Below, one piece after another: positions 18,682 through 27,007 of a DNA stretch of 64,000 nt. The notes beneath the pieces were generated by a model. That model was not told where the DNA came from, searched no databases, and saw nothing but the letters and a program-made list of their open reading frames with translations. A program made the translations under genes and the position numbers. Position 1 is the stretch's first letter; every line of letters begins with the position of its first letter. The DNA comes from Brevibacillus formosus (GTDB taxonomy: Bacteria > Bacillota > Bacilli > Brevibacillales > Brevibacillaceae): assembly GCF_003013405.1 (NCBI RefSeq), contig NZ_PXZL01000011.1:1-64000 (forward strand). Direction: 5' to 3'.

Positions 18682-19947
18682 GTGCTTAGATCAAGCGACT
18701 GTTGGAACAGCACGACACACAAAGAAATAATCGAATATTCAAGTCGTTTACTCTGGCGCTTCATCCAACCTAATGCGAAAGAAAATGAAACTGAAGAAGC
18801 TATTCTTAATCTGACTGGCTTGAACAAACGTGAATTAAACATGTTGGCAAACGTTAGATTTCTTCTTTCAAAAGAAGTGAAGTACTTACTTAATGAAATT
18901 GCTCCAAAAATAATAAATCGGCTTTCAAAAGAATCAATTTATGAGCATATTACTGAAAGAGGCAAAGTAAAGGGGAGAATTGATTGGCAGAGGACAATTA
19001 GTGCTAGAGCTGCAGCCGGTAATGACTCTAGTCTTTATGTCTACTCAAGAAGGGCTCAAATTTTTGATCTGCCTGAGAATAGACTTTTTTTATACATCAT
19101 AAAGCACATTAACGAAAAAGCCCGAAACTTTGTAACGGAAGAATATCTTAACGTTACCTGGTACTCAGAAATAGATGATGGTGAAAAATGGAGGGAAAAA
19201 ATAGATGTAATTGCATCAAAAACTAATCATCTATTGAGAAATCCGTTTATTTCCAAGATCGGTCATATGCTGGAACTTACAGATAAAGCAGTTGACCTCA
19301 CTAAGAAATGCAGGCCTCCGCATTATAGGGAATTAGCAATAATTGCTGAGAGATTGGCATTTTGCCAAAGGAGTCCTTCCTTTTATTTGAAAGAAGAGCT
19401 TGATGGAAATATTTTAGAACCCCTTAATAAAGATACTATTTTTGAAATTGCAGTGCTATTTAAAACAATTAACGTTGCAATAAAATCAGGTTGGAAGGAA
19501 AAGCACGTTGGATTAATTGGAGCGGCATTAAATTCAATTAGTACTCTTGTTAAGAATGATTCTGAACTAAGAATTTATTACCAGAAGTTACCTAGGGATA
19601 TGGCCCGAATTAGTAAATACGGTGTTATTATGGCTGATTATGGTCTTAGTGAGAAACTACGCAGGCCGGACATAGTGCTGGAGTTCATAAATGGTCAACG
19701 AAAAGATTTTTTTATCATAGAAGTGAAAAGGTCAAAAAGTCGAGATTATCTTGTTGATGGTACATATAAACTCCTGGGGTATCTTAAAGACTTTGAGCAA
19801 ATAAACAAAGGTGATTCAACGTTAAGAGGTTTTTTGGTGGGCTGGAGTGGTATCCCTTTTAAAGAATATATAAATAACGAAGAAGTTCAACTCTTTAATT
19901 GGGATAATATAAAAGAGGGGTTGACAAATATACTTGAAACGAGGTAA
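18682..19947 (+). CDS. mcrC: McrC-like PD-(D/E)XK nuclease subunit
   Basis: Nuclease partner of the McrB protein, 421 aa. The N-terminal half is the McrC-type helical region (CWNSTTHKEIIEYSSRLLWR ... RGKVKGRIDWQRT). The C-terminal PD-(D/E)XK core is visible as RRPDIVLEF (~residue 327) followed by FFIIEVKRSKS (~345), the D...ExK arrangement, then a conserved Tyr/Leu-rich helix. GTG 18682 follows AGGAGGGAGAGG. No stop or frameshift is seen, so the McrBC pair looks intact. Confidence 0.82.
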   Translation: MLRSSDCWNSTTHKEIIEYSSRLLWRFIQPNAKENETEEAILNLTGLNKRELNMLANVRFLLSKEVKYLLNEIAPKIINRLSKESIYEHITERGKVKGRIDWQRTISARAAAGNDSSLYVYSRRAQIFDLPENRLFLYIIKHINEKARNFVTEEYLNVTWYSEIDDGEKWREKIDVIASKTNHLLRNPFISKIGHMLELTDKAVDLTKKCRPPHYRELAIIAERLAFCQRSPSFYLKEELDGNILEPLNKDTIFEIAVLFKTINVAIKSGWKEKHVGLIGAALNSISTLVKNDSELRIYYQKLPRDMARISKYGVIMADYGLSEKLRRPDIVLEFINGQRKDFFIIEVKRSKSRDYLVDGTYKLLGYLKDFEQINKGDSTLRGFLVGWSGIPFKEYINNEEVQLFNWDNIKEGLTNILETR

Positions 19948-20069
19948 CAGAATTGGTAAAAATCATTTTTGTTACCAGTATGTGATCATTATTACGAATA
20001 AAGTTTCTAAAAAAACCGAAGTAAAAATATGAAAGAGATTAGGTCTGCGCATACCCAGTTAGAAGATCG

Positions 20070-20258
20070 ATGTACCATTGGGAAGACAAGAGCATTAACT
20101 ATCGAGAGCGCGCTAGTTCGCAAACCTTTCCAGATGATTTTATCTTTACGGATTCTAAAGAAAAATTTCGCCAACATGTTGGAATGACAGTACCACCGGA
20201 ACAGGTTGTAAGGTTGTAATAGAAGCGGTTTTAAAAATAAACGCAGGTGTAGAAAAAG
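20070..20258 (+). pseudogene. C-terminal remnant of a C5-cytosine methyltransferase
   Basis: Reads MYHWEDKSINYRERASSQTF then PDDFIFTDSKEKFRQHVGMT, matching the intact methyltransferase at 23663 (MYHWSEPRALTNRERARIQTF, GGKEKVRQQIGMAVPPE). A frameshift near 20210 is followed by VVIEAVLKINAG. Only motifs IX-X survive. It stands immediately next to vsr, the usual partner of a C5 methyltransferase, so it is probably the lost cognate enzyme. Confidence 0.78.
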
Positions 20259-20285
20259 TCGCCAATGTTCATTTATTGGCGGCTT

Positions 20286-20705
20286 TTATTTTTGTTTGGA
20301 AGACAATATAAAATGTGATATTTTTTTCAATGCACTTTCAAAATCATTCTTCACTTCGTGTTCCCAAATCCGTAAAATCTTCCATCCCTTCTTTGAATAG
20401 TATTCGTTTACTTCAATATCTCTATCTATATTCCTTTTTAGCTTTTTTTGCCAATACCCAACATTTGTAGCTGGGACATTTCCGTGAATTGGGCATGAAT
20501 GCCAAAAACATGAATCAAGAAAAATAACAATTTTGTGCTTCTGGATTGCTATGTCAGGATTACCCATAAGTTTTCTTACGTTTTTTCTGAATCTTAACCC
20601 TCTTTTCCATAATTCCTTTGTGACTTTACTTTCCAACGTTGACCCCGTTGAACGTATGGCTCTCATATTTTTTGAACGTTGTTCTTTTGTAAACATGTCT
20701 ACCAT
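20286..20705 (-). CDS. vsr: Very short patch repair endonuclease Vsr
   Basis: Nicks DNA 5' of the T in T:G mismatches that arise when 5-methylcytosine deaminates. 139 aa, the normal length. Family motifs are present: MFTKEQRSKNMRAIRSTGS, LRFRKNVRKLMGNPDI (catalytic Asp), KIVIFLDSCFWHSCP with the zinc-site His/Cys, and WKILRIWEHEV. ATG 20705 has GGAGGG 8 nt upstream. It faces the C5-methyltransferase remnant; an intact C5 methyltransferase remains at 23663. Confidence 0.92.
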   Translation of the reverse strand: MVDMFTKEQRSKNMRAIRSTGSTLESKVTKELWKRGLRFRKNVRKLMGNPDIAIQKHKIVIFLDSCFWHSCPIHGNVPATNVGYWQKKLKRNIDRDIEVNEYYSKKGWKILRIWEHEVKNDFESALKKISHFILSSKQK

Positions 20706-20834
20706 AAACTATTCCCTCCAAAAAATACGATTTGTTCGAGAATATCACCTCATGAGCTGATTATAGCTAACAGGGCATTGTTTAACATTAGAACCAACGG
20801 ACGAAACTGGAATTGACTGGGAGGTGAGCAATCT

Positions 20835-21329
20835 ATGTCTGAAATTGTACCTAACGAAAGCGCATTGTTGCAAGGACTACTCAATAAGGTTATTCTTTAC
20901 CGATTCACCCGCAACCTTGATAAAGAACTCGAAGACCGCAAAATTAGCCACGCTGAATTAAGCGGTAGTACAGGAAGAAGCGGTAACTGGTTTAACCGTA
21001 CTTTCAACGAACTGGAAGATATGAGAATTTCAACGTTTATAAAGTCGATATCTGCAATAAATAAGATTATTAGCGGAAACTACAAATTCAAACCTGTTGA
21101 AGTTCATAAGGTCCTTGACGAAGAAATGTTCAAGGTTGCTTCCGTGTCAATAGATTTGTCTATGAACGGCGTTGAATATCTACTGCAAAATGACGCGGAT
21201 ATGTGTAAATTTTTTCTCGAAATAAGATTCTACGTTGATGCTCTGAAAGCACTTGATGGCAAGTTATCCTACGATGAAATACACGCTTATGAACAAATCT
21301 TGACCCGAATAAACACAGAAGGGAATTGA
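20835..21329 (+). CDS. HTH-like protein, first gene of R-M operon
   Basis: A 164-aa protein with no catalytic motif. Residues ~30-70 (LEDRKISHAELSGSTGRSGN then WFNRTFNELEDMRISTFIKS) have the spacing of a Cro/C1-type helix-turn-helix. The C-terminal half is helical (VEYLLQNDADMCKFFLEIRF). GGGAGGTGAG precedes the ATG. It ends 4 nt before the AlwI-type endonuclease gene and is clearly co-transcribed with it. By position it could be a controller protein of the R-M locus, as in C-protein systems; that role is inference. Confidence 0.65.
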   Translation: MSEIVPNESALLQGLLNKVILYRFTRNLDKELEDRKISHAELSGSTGRSGNWFNRTFNELEDMRISTFIKSISAINKIISGNYKFKPVEVHKVLDEEMFKVASVSIDLSMNGVEYLLQNDADMCKFFLEIRFYVDALKALDGKLSYDEIHAYEQILTRINTEGN

Positions 21330-21333
21330 TAAA

Positions 21334-22959
21334 ATGGCAGAACGTAAAATTTGGTTTATCACACGCCCTGAACGTGACCCTAAATTCCATCGTGACGCAC
21401 TTCTCGCTTTGTGGGATGCAACGAATGGTTTGACCGTTCAATGGTCAGGTAATCGTCAAGCCCACCTTAATTATGAACGCGCATTAAATGCCCGTGGAGT
21501 TAAACGCGAGAACATTAGCAATGATGGTTCGGGCGGACGTACTTGGGCGGCTATGTTAAAAACGTTTGCTTATGTCTATACGGATGAAAAGGGATTCTTA
21601 GTTCTTACAAAAGTTGGTAAGAAAATTCTTGAAGGCGAAAGGGTACGGGACAATGTAACAAAGCAAATTCTCACTCTTCAAATCCCAAATGCGTACTTTC
21701 TCGAATCGGGATTCCGACCGCAATTTGAATCGACTTTCCGTATTCGTCCAGCACGGTTTCTTATCAAACTGACAAATCAAGCCCAACTTAATTACTACGT
21801 TACCAAAGAAGAAATTACTTATTTCGTTTTAACTGCGCAGAACGACAATGAATTGGCTTCTATAACCGATAAGATTCTTACATTTAGAAGTGCAAGTCCT
21901 GCGGACAAAACGTTATTGAAGCAGGAAATTGCTGAAGAGTTCGACCATCGCGAACGCTCAGATAAGGGAGCAAGAGATTTTGAAATCGCGCATGGTGACG
22001 TTGCACATACGTTCATGTTGATTTGCGATTACACAGGCCTTGTCGAATACATTCGTGGTGAAGCACTTCGTATTGACCCATCTAATTCGAAGAAGATCGC
22101 TGGAGAAATCGAAATGTACGATTACCGATATCCGTTTAATTCACGGTATCTCATTTCACTTCAACGTATGGCTGAGAATAATGGTTTGGATATCGAAAGC
22201 TACAAAGCAAGCAGTTACGGTAACGTTAAACCTGCAACGAACAAATCGAAGACCGCGAATAAGATTCGGGAATTACTTTCTGATTTTCCTGATTTGGAAG
22301 AGTTGACGCACGACTCCTTAATAAAAATCCTTATGAACGAATTTCCTCCGAGGGAAGCTGAAAAACACGCCCATGAATTGAAACAGGTCACTCATCAAGC
22401 ACTTAACAACGATTTTGTTGAAGGGTATCTGAACGAACAAGATAACCTTGTATTTGAAGATAAAACGGGCGAAGTATTCAAGGCAATCGGATTCGAAGTT
22501 GAAATGCGTCCCAAATCGCTTGCCAACGTTGAAACTGAAATCGAAATTTTGCTGAAATATGATGATTCGCTTATGGGTATCATCGACGCGAAGAATTACC
22601 GTACAAAATTCCCTTTATCGGCGCATTTGGCTTCGCATATGGCATCCGAATATTTGCCGAATTATGACGCTTATGATGGACGTCAAGTTTCTTTCTTCGG
22701 ATACGTGACTGCAGCGGATTGGAGTGGCGAAAAGAACCTCGAAAAAATCAGCACACTTGCCAAACGTGCTATTCCCGACCGAGATATTAAGGGAATTATG
22801 CTTAGTGCAAATGTATTGCTTGGTTTCTTAGACTACTGCATTGATAACGATTTACCCAAGTCAAGACGGGTTGAATTATTTTTGAACACAATCCAAAATC
22901 GAGGGTATGCAACGGTAGGCGAATTTTTAAGCGCGGCAACCAATCAAGCGGAAAGGTAA
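21334..22959 (+). CDS. AlwI/BstNBI-like type IIS restriction endonuclease
   Basis: A 541-aa protein resembling the AlwI/N.BstNBI family in its N-terminal DNA-recognition half: WFITRPERDPKFHRDALLAL, then TWAAMLKTFAYVYTDEKGFL with LTKVGKKILEG, and RIRPARFLIKLTNQA ... FVLTAQNDNELASITDKIL. A C-terminal PD-(D/E)XK core is visible near residues 395-420: VETEIEILLKYDD followed by GIIDAKNY (D...D-A-K). Such enzymes cut or nick outside an asymmetric site. ATG 21334 follows AAGGGA. It lies in a three-gene operon (20835-23622). The family call rests on remembered similarity to N.BstNBI; the recognition sequence is unknown. Confidence 0.75.
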   Translation: MAERKIWFITRPERDPKFHRDALLALWDATNGLTVQWSGNRQAHLNYERALNARGVKRENISNDGSGGRTWAAMLKTFAYVYTDEKGFLVLTKVGKKILEGERVRDNVTKQILTLQIPNAYFLESGFRPQFESTFRIRPARFLIKLTNQAQLNYYVTKEEITYFVLTAQNDNELASITDKILTFRSASPADKTLLKQEIAEEFDHRERSDKGARDFEIAHGDVAHTFMLICDYTGLVEYIRGEALRIDPSNSKKIAGEIEMYDYRYPFNSRYLISLQRMAENNGLDIESYKASSYGNVKPATNKSKTANKIRELLSDFPDLEELTHDSLIKILMNEFPPREAEKHAHELKQVTHQALNNDFVEGYLNEQDNLVFEDKTGEVFKAIGFEVEMRPKSLANVETEIEILLKYDDSLMGIIDAKNYRTKFPLSAHLASHMASEYLPNYDAYDGRQVSFFGYVTAADWSGEKNLEKISTLAKRAIPDRDIKGIMLSANVLLGFLDYCIDNDLPKSRRVELFLNTIQNRGYATVGEFLSAATNQAER

Positions 22960-22968
22960 CTAAGCATC

Positions 22969-23622
22969 ATGATTATTGAATTAACTAAACATGAGCTAGA
23001 AAGGTGTATTGAATTTTCATATAAGTGTGCAAAAAATCAACAGGAAATTGAATTCGGACAGTCAGACACAATTCCTCGTAGCCATATCGAGATTGGGCGT
23101 GACAACTTGATAGGAAAGATTGCCGAAGTAGCATTCTCAAAGATGATGGATAAATATTTTGGTATTATGATTGCACTTGATTTCGAATATTACCCTCGCG
23201 GCGTATGGGATAAACAAGATGCAATTATCAATGGATGGAGAATTGATGTTAAAGGAACTCGACAAGGCGGCCGTTGGATGCTTATTGAATGGAGTAAGTT
23301 AAATTTCCGCCAAAAGGAAGGAATTCTCTCCCATTTATATATTATGTCTTCAGTAAACTGGGATAGAGTGAAAGATTTTCCAACCGGCAAAGTTGATATA
23401 GTTGGTTGGGCTTCACTTAATAGGCTTGTACATTGTGTTAATAATACTTTAGTTTTGCGAAAGGGTAGTTGTATTCCAAAGACTAATACTAGATTGCAAG
23501 CTGATAATTTCGGAATTCACTTTGACAATCTAGAACATGATTGGAACAAAGTTATCCAATGGATAACTAATAATCCGGCATTTGATACTTCAGGATATCC
23601 AAATCCTTATAATGTGTTTTAA
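22969..23622 (+). CDS. PD-(D/E)XK-like protein, third gene of R-M operon
   Basis: A 217-aa protein encoded 9 nt after the endonuclease gene. Residues ~40-100 contain an arrangement typical of PD-(D/E)XK nucleases: IGKIAEVAFSKMM (Glu), then INGWRIDVKGTRQG (Asp-x-Lys). The C-terminal half includes FPTGKVDIVGWASLNRL and ends GYPNPYNVF. It could be a second nuclease or a nickase-complementing subunit. A decayed paralogue lies at 16393-16682, next to the McrBC pair. Function beyond the motif is unknown. Confidence 0.7.
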   Translation: MIIELTKHELERCIEFSYKCAKNQQEIEFGQSDTIPRSHIEIGRDNLIGKIAEVAFSKMMDKYFGIMIALDFEYYPRGVWDKQDAIINGWRIDVKGTRQGGRWMLIEWSKLNFRQKEGILSHLYIMSSVNWDRVKDFPTGKVDIVGWASLNRLVHCVNNTLVLRKGSCIPKTNTRLQADNFGIHFDNLEHDWNKVIQWITNNPAFDTSGYPNPYNVF

Positions 23623-23626
23623 TGAT

Positions 23627-23660
23627 AAAAGGGGCGACTTGTGAATAAGTCACCCCTTTG
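23627..23660. terminator. Bidirectional terminator of convergent R and M genes
   Basis: AAAGGGGCGACTT pairs with AAGTCACCCCTTT (one mismatch), flanked by A-rich and T-rich tracts. It sits between the endonuclease operon and the convergent methyltransferase gene. Confidence 0.85.
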
Positions 23661-23662
23661 TT

Positions 23663-24772
23663 TTATACAGAAATCAATTCGAGTTCGGGTTCGAATACAA
23701 ATTCATTTGCATTCCATTTTGCTTCAATACTGTCATATTCGATTCCTGCGAAAGTTTTCAATATAGCTTCAATAATGATTCTTGCACCTTCTGGCGGAAC
23801 GGCCATTCCGATTTGTTGTCTGACTTTTTCTTTACCACCGAGAAAAACATAATCGTCAGGGAAGGTTTGTATTCGCGCACGTTCCCTGTTTGTCAACGCA
23901 CGAGGTTCACTCCAATGATACATATGTGTTCCGCCGCCTCCACTGCCTGTAACAGTATAAGAGGGGTGGTCAGGATGAAGACGTCTGTATATCTGGCTCA
24001 TTTTTGCACCTTTGACGTTCAATCTTAGATGTTCTGGGATTTCTTTGAACCACGCATTTTGACCAGCAGGAATATGATTCAAGAATTCAATCACTTTAGA
24101 CGTATGTCGAGTAAACTCGTTATTCGGTGCATCAGCAGTAATAGGTGGTTCAGTTAGAGCTTGTTTTGCAGTTTTATAAGGCAATCTTCCTTCACCGTGT
24201 GTAGGTGCAGGAACTCTGAATTCTTTGTTAATATCATCTCTGATACCGACAATAATGATTCTGTGTCTTGTTTGAGGAATACCGTAATCTTGGAATTTGT
24301 ATAAATGCGGTGTAATTTTGTAACCCGATTCCATTAAGTCTCTCATAATCATATTGAAGGCCTGTCCCTCATTAGCGCTTTGAAGGCCAGACACATTTTC
24401 CGCAACAAACCATTTTGGTTGAAATTTTCTAAGAACCTTGACCCCATACGTATATAATGGGCCATAGTTACCTTCCAATCCTTTTTTCTCTCCGACAATG
24501 CTGTAATCATTGCATGGAAACCCAAAAGTAAAAGCGTCAATTTCTCCAAGTGTTTCAATATCTAGTTCACGAACATCCTTATTGATAACTGATTTAGGAC
24601 GGTCAGGACAAATATTATGAATGAATGTACGGCATGCTGATTCATCTATGTCGTTAGCCCATTCGTGCTCAACTCTGTATTCAACGCCGTTTTTATCAAC
24701 AACCCTAACCATCTTTGCTCCTAATGCAAGACCGCCGGGGCCGTTAAAGAACTCACCTTTTCTGAAAATCAT
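23663..24772 (-). CDS. DNA (cytosine-5) methyltransferase
   Basis: Transfers a methyl group from SAM to C5 of cytosine, protecting host DNA from the adjacent endonuclease(s). 369 aa. Motif I is FFNGPGGLALG (residues 8-18), motif IV FGFPCNDYS with catalytic Cys87, motif VI AENV (124-127), motif VIII QTRHR (167-171), motif IX RERARIQTFPDDY, motif X GMAVPPEGARII. Motif IV has Asn after the Cys where most members have Gln. ATG 24772 is used because GGGGTGA lies 6 nt upstream; a GTG at 24778 abuts that site. It converges on the endonuclease operon. Confidence 0.92.
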   Translation of the reverse strand: MIFRKGEFFNGPGGLALGAKMVRVVDKNGVEYRVEHEWANDIDESACRTFIHNICPDRPKSVINKDVRELDIETLGEIDAFTFGFPCNDYSIVGEKKGLEGNYGPLYTYGVKVLRKFQPKWFVAENVSGLQSANEGQAFNMIMRDLMESGYKITPHLYKFQDYGIPQTRHRIIIVGIRDDINKEFRVPAPTHGEGRLPYKTAKQALTEPPITADAPNNEFTRHTSKVIEFLNHIPAGQNAWFKEIPEHLRLNVKGAKMSQIYRRLHPDHPSYTVTGSGGGGTHMYHWSEPRALTNRERARIQTFPDDYVFLGGKEKVRQQIGMAVPPEGARIIIEAILKTFAGIEYDSIEAKWNANEFVFEPELELISV

Positions 24773-24957
24773 TTTCACTCACCCCGTTAAAAAATATAAA
24801 ACCATTATACTGCATTTAAACTAAAAAAGCAGCAGTAGGCAGGTCTTATTTTGTCCATTTTAAGAAAATACGTTCGCATCAATGTGCTTGAATGTCCTGA
24901 CAATGTAAGTGGCGATTGGGTTACAGATTGTTCGAGGCTCTCGAAGACAGCGTATTT

Positions 24958-25009
24958 AAGCGAATACTGCCACATCGAAAAGCTGTCAATTTTTCGAAAC
25001 CCACACAAC
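24958..25009. repeat. Degenerate repeat copy A (pairs with 28999-29050)
   Basis: AAGCGAATACTGCC (24958-24971) and, 25 bp on, AACCCACACA (25000s) recur in the same order and spacing at 28999-29050. The pair flanks the HNH toxin, Spo0E and quorum-sensing genes in direct orientation. Apart from this repeat and the terminator at 25061, the 24773-25117 gap holds nothing recognisable. Confidence 0.5.
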
Positions 25010-25060
25010 TAGAGAAATCTCACTAAACGCTGATGTATCAAGAGTTTCGATATTAAAAAT

Positions 25061-25103
25061 GGGGTGTCTCTCAGTCGGAAAAATCGACTTTTGAAACAGC
25101 CCC
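25061..25103 (-). terminator. Terminator of the toxin/immunity unit
   Basis: On the minus strand GGGGCTGTTTC and GAGACACCCC enclose an inner AAGTCGA/TCCGACT stem, followed by ATTTTTAATA. It lies just after the immunity gene. Confidence 0.75.
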
Positions 25104-25117
25104 TTCTTTATTTCTAC

Positions 25118-25627
25118 TTACCAAGTCCAAAACTCTGTTCCTTGAGCAATGATTAATCTTTCCAACCAAGTTTCAAAATTCATATTTAAGTAATAACCTT
25201 CTGAGACTGAAACATCATCATGATTAAAACAAACTAAATAGTTGTTTTGACCATCCTTGACTCGGTTAGAATCAATAAAGATGTAATCACCATTGTTAAT
25301 CGAGATAGGATACCAATGCACAGGCATATAATCGAGATGATTGTCCTTAATTTCATCTAGACTCAGTAACTCATATCCCCCGCCATATCTTACACTCTTG
25401 AACAGCCATGCTCCATTATGGATTAGGAGAAAATCCTTATAGTCAGTTGGTAAGTGCCAGTGAGTGCTCCTTAAAAACTCCTCAATTTCTTCCGCATTAG
25501 CAGGAGGGTTAAATGTAAAATGGGCTGTATCAACTTTTCCATTTCTATTTTGCACTAATAATCGATTACTATTATCGAGTCTTTTTTTAAACCCTTCCAA
25601 TACCAATTCAGATAAATTGTTCTTCAA
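25118..25627 (-). CDS. SMI1/KNR4 (SUKH-1) family immunity protein
   Basis: A 169-aa cytosolic protein with the SUKH core: PPANAEEIEEFLRSTHWHLP, then TDYKDFLLIHNGAWLF, YELLSLDEI and the NYLVCFNHDD ... FETWLERLI end. SUKH proteins neutralise nuclease toxins of contact-dependent or secreted systems. It starts with TTG 25627 behind AGGTGA and lies 20 nt after the HNH nuclease gene, the usual toxin-immunity order. Toxin pairing is inferred from context. Confidence 0.85.
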   Translation of the reverse strand: MKNNLSELVLEGFKKRLDNSNRLLVQNRNGKVDTAHFTFNPPANAEEIEEFLRSTHWHLPTDYKDFLLIHNGAWLFKSVRYGGGYELLSLDEIKDNHLDYMPVHWYPISINNGDYIFIDSNRVKDGQNNYLVCFNHDDVSVSEGYYLNMNFETWLERLIIAQGTEFWTW

Positions 25628-25647
25628 GGAGAATCACCTACTATTCT

Positions 25648-26667
25648 TTAATAGTCATCACCAGAGGGTACATACTTACCATAACTAGCCCACCAAGGAG
25701 TAACCTCTTTTCGGTGGAAGTCTTTTGGTAACGGAATTAAATTATCATAGCTGTTATCCCCACCGTATGCAAGGGGAATAATGTGATGAATATCTACGTC
25801 ATCCCAACTGAAATCGGGGGTGCCATATTTATTCTCATACCAATCAATATATAAGCCTCTCATGCCAGATTCTCTAGGCTCTCTTTGATTATTAGGAACC
25901 CAAGCGAGATCGGCTTCATCAGGCTCAAACATCTTTATTCTGCTATGCGAGTCTCTATACTTAGGATATTCGATACCCTTTTTGTTAAGCAAAAATTCTT
26001 TTCCTACCTTATGGTCTGCATCGGTTTTCCCATTGGGCCATGTTGCTAATGATGTGCTTACAGTCCGCCAAAAATTTGTATCTACAATGCTGACTGGATC
26101 GCTTACTTTCATTGCTGTTTCTTTTATTTCGGGAGCTGTAAAGGTGTAGTGAAAAACATCTTCATCACGGTATGATCGTTTCCGATTAGTTGAAGACTCC
26201 AATGTTACTTTCCCGGTAATCAGTGCCACCCTGGCAACATTGATATCCTCAATTTCTACATACGAAACGATTTCTTTGTTTCGTTCATCTATTATCAGAC
26301 CCGCTACAAGTTTAACACCTGAACCTCCTGTTTTTGAACGAAGGGAGACTTCCTCACCTGTATTTTCTTCCAGATGTAACTCCTGAACTTCATACTCTGA
26401 TATTTCGAAATTCTTGTCTAGTTTTTCTCCGGTTTCATCTTCAAGTTCTTCAATTGCCGCTAGATGAATTGAAGAAAGTTCCTCTGTGTTTAAAAGTTCA
26501 CCTGTACCAGAATCAATAGTAAGTTCAATTTCCGTTGAAGGAAGTTTTTTTAGTTCACCTCTTTCTATTCTTTCTTGGATGTCGTCCTTAGAATTTTCCG
26601 CATACGAACCAGATGGACTTATTAAAAGCACAGCGAAAGCGAGTAAAGTTAGAAAGTATTTCTTCAC
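25648..26667 (-). CDS. Secreted HNH nuclease (probable toxin)
   Basis: A 339-aa protein with an N-terminal Sec signal peptide (KKYFLTLLAFAVLLISPSGSYA), a long acidic middle region, and a C-terminal HNH nuclease motif near residues 292-320: DIHHIIPLAYGGDNSYDNLI followed by PLPKDFHRKEVTPW. Such H-H...N...H arrangements bind a metal and cleave DNA. GTG 26667 has AGGAGGA 9 nt upstream. It is paired with a SUKH immunity gene. Unlike LXG or YeeF toxins it carries a classical signal peptide rather than a type VII leader. An extracellular competition role is inference. Confidence 0.82.
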   Translation of the reverse strand: MKKYFLTLLAFAVLLISPSGSYAENSKDDIQERIERGELKKLPSTEIELTIDSGTGELLNTEELSSIHLAAIEELEDETGEKLDKNFEISEYEVQELHLEENTGEEVSLRSKTGGSGVKLVAGLIIDERNKEIVSYVEIEDINVARVALITGKVTLESSTNRKRSYRDEDVFHYTFTAPEIKETAMKVSDPVSIVDTNFWRTVSTSLATWPNGKTDADHKVGKEFLLNKKGIEYPKYRDSHSRIKMFEPDEADLAWVPNNQREPRESGMRGLYIDWYENKYGTPDFSWDDVDIHHIIPLAYGGDNSYDNLIPLPKDFHRKEVTPWWASYGKYVPSGDDY

Positions 26668-27007
26668 TTAATAATCCTCCTAACATTTAATTTGGTGCGT
26701 TCTTTTAGATGTTTTTTTCTATGAATCTACCTGTTCTAAGGGGATGACGCTAGATTTTTCCCTTACTACACTTGCTCACATGCTTTCTTCATCATTTTTG
26801 ATTTAATTACCAGAACGAGCAAATGCTCCGCTATGTTTTTTAGGTCTATTTCGTAAGAATCTCCTTCTTCCGAATCTGAACATCTCGTGATAGAGTTAAA
26901 AAGAGGAGTTTTAAGCAGCTCCTATTAAGGGCGTTCCTGTTGCCGGGAAGCAAAGGGGGAACGTCCTTTCTTGTTGATCCACTTTCTCAAAACAAGTCCA
27001 TTCACTT
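26668..27007. other. Non-coding gap with one start-less ORF
   Basis: A minus-strand open frame (26766-26921) reads ITRCSDSEEGDSYEIDLKN and ends KKACEQV, but has no plausible start or ribosome site, so it may be a gene scrap. An inverted repeat AGGGCGTTCC/GGGAACGTCCT (26928-26967) follows the Spo0E gene and may terminate it. Nothing else is seen. Confidence 0.35.

Noticed and set aside
20070..20258. Possible intact small protein starting MYHWEDK
   Set aside because: It is homologous to the C-terminal end of the C5 methyltransferase and breaks at a frameshift, so it is a remnant, not a gene.
25648..26667. LXG or type VII polymorphic toxin
   Set aside because: No LXG domain or WXG partner; the N-terminus is a classical Sec signal peptide.
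26766..26921. 51-codon minus-strand ORF between toxin and Spo0E genes
   Set aside because: No start codon or ribosome site; kept only as a possible gene scrap in the gap note.
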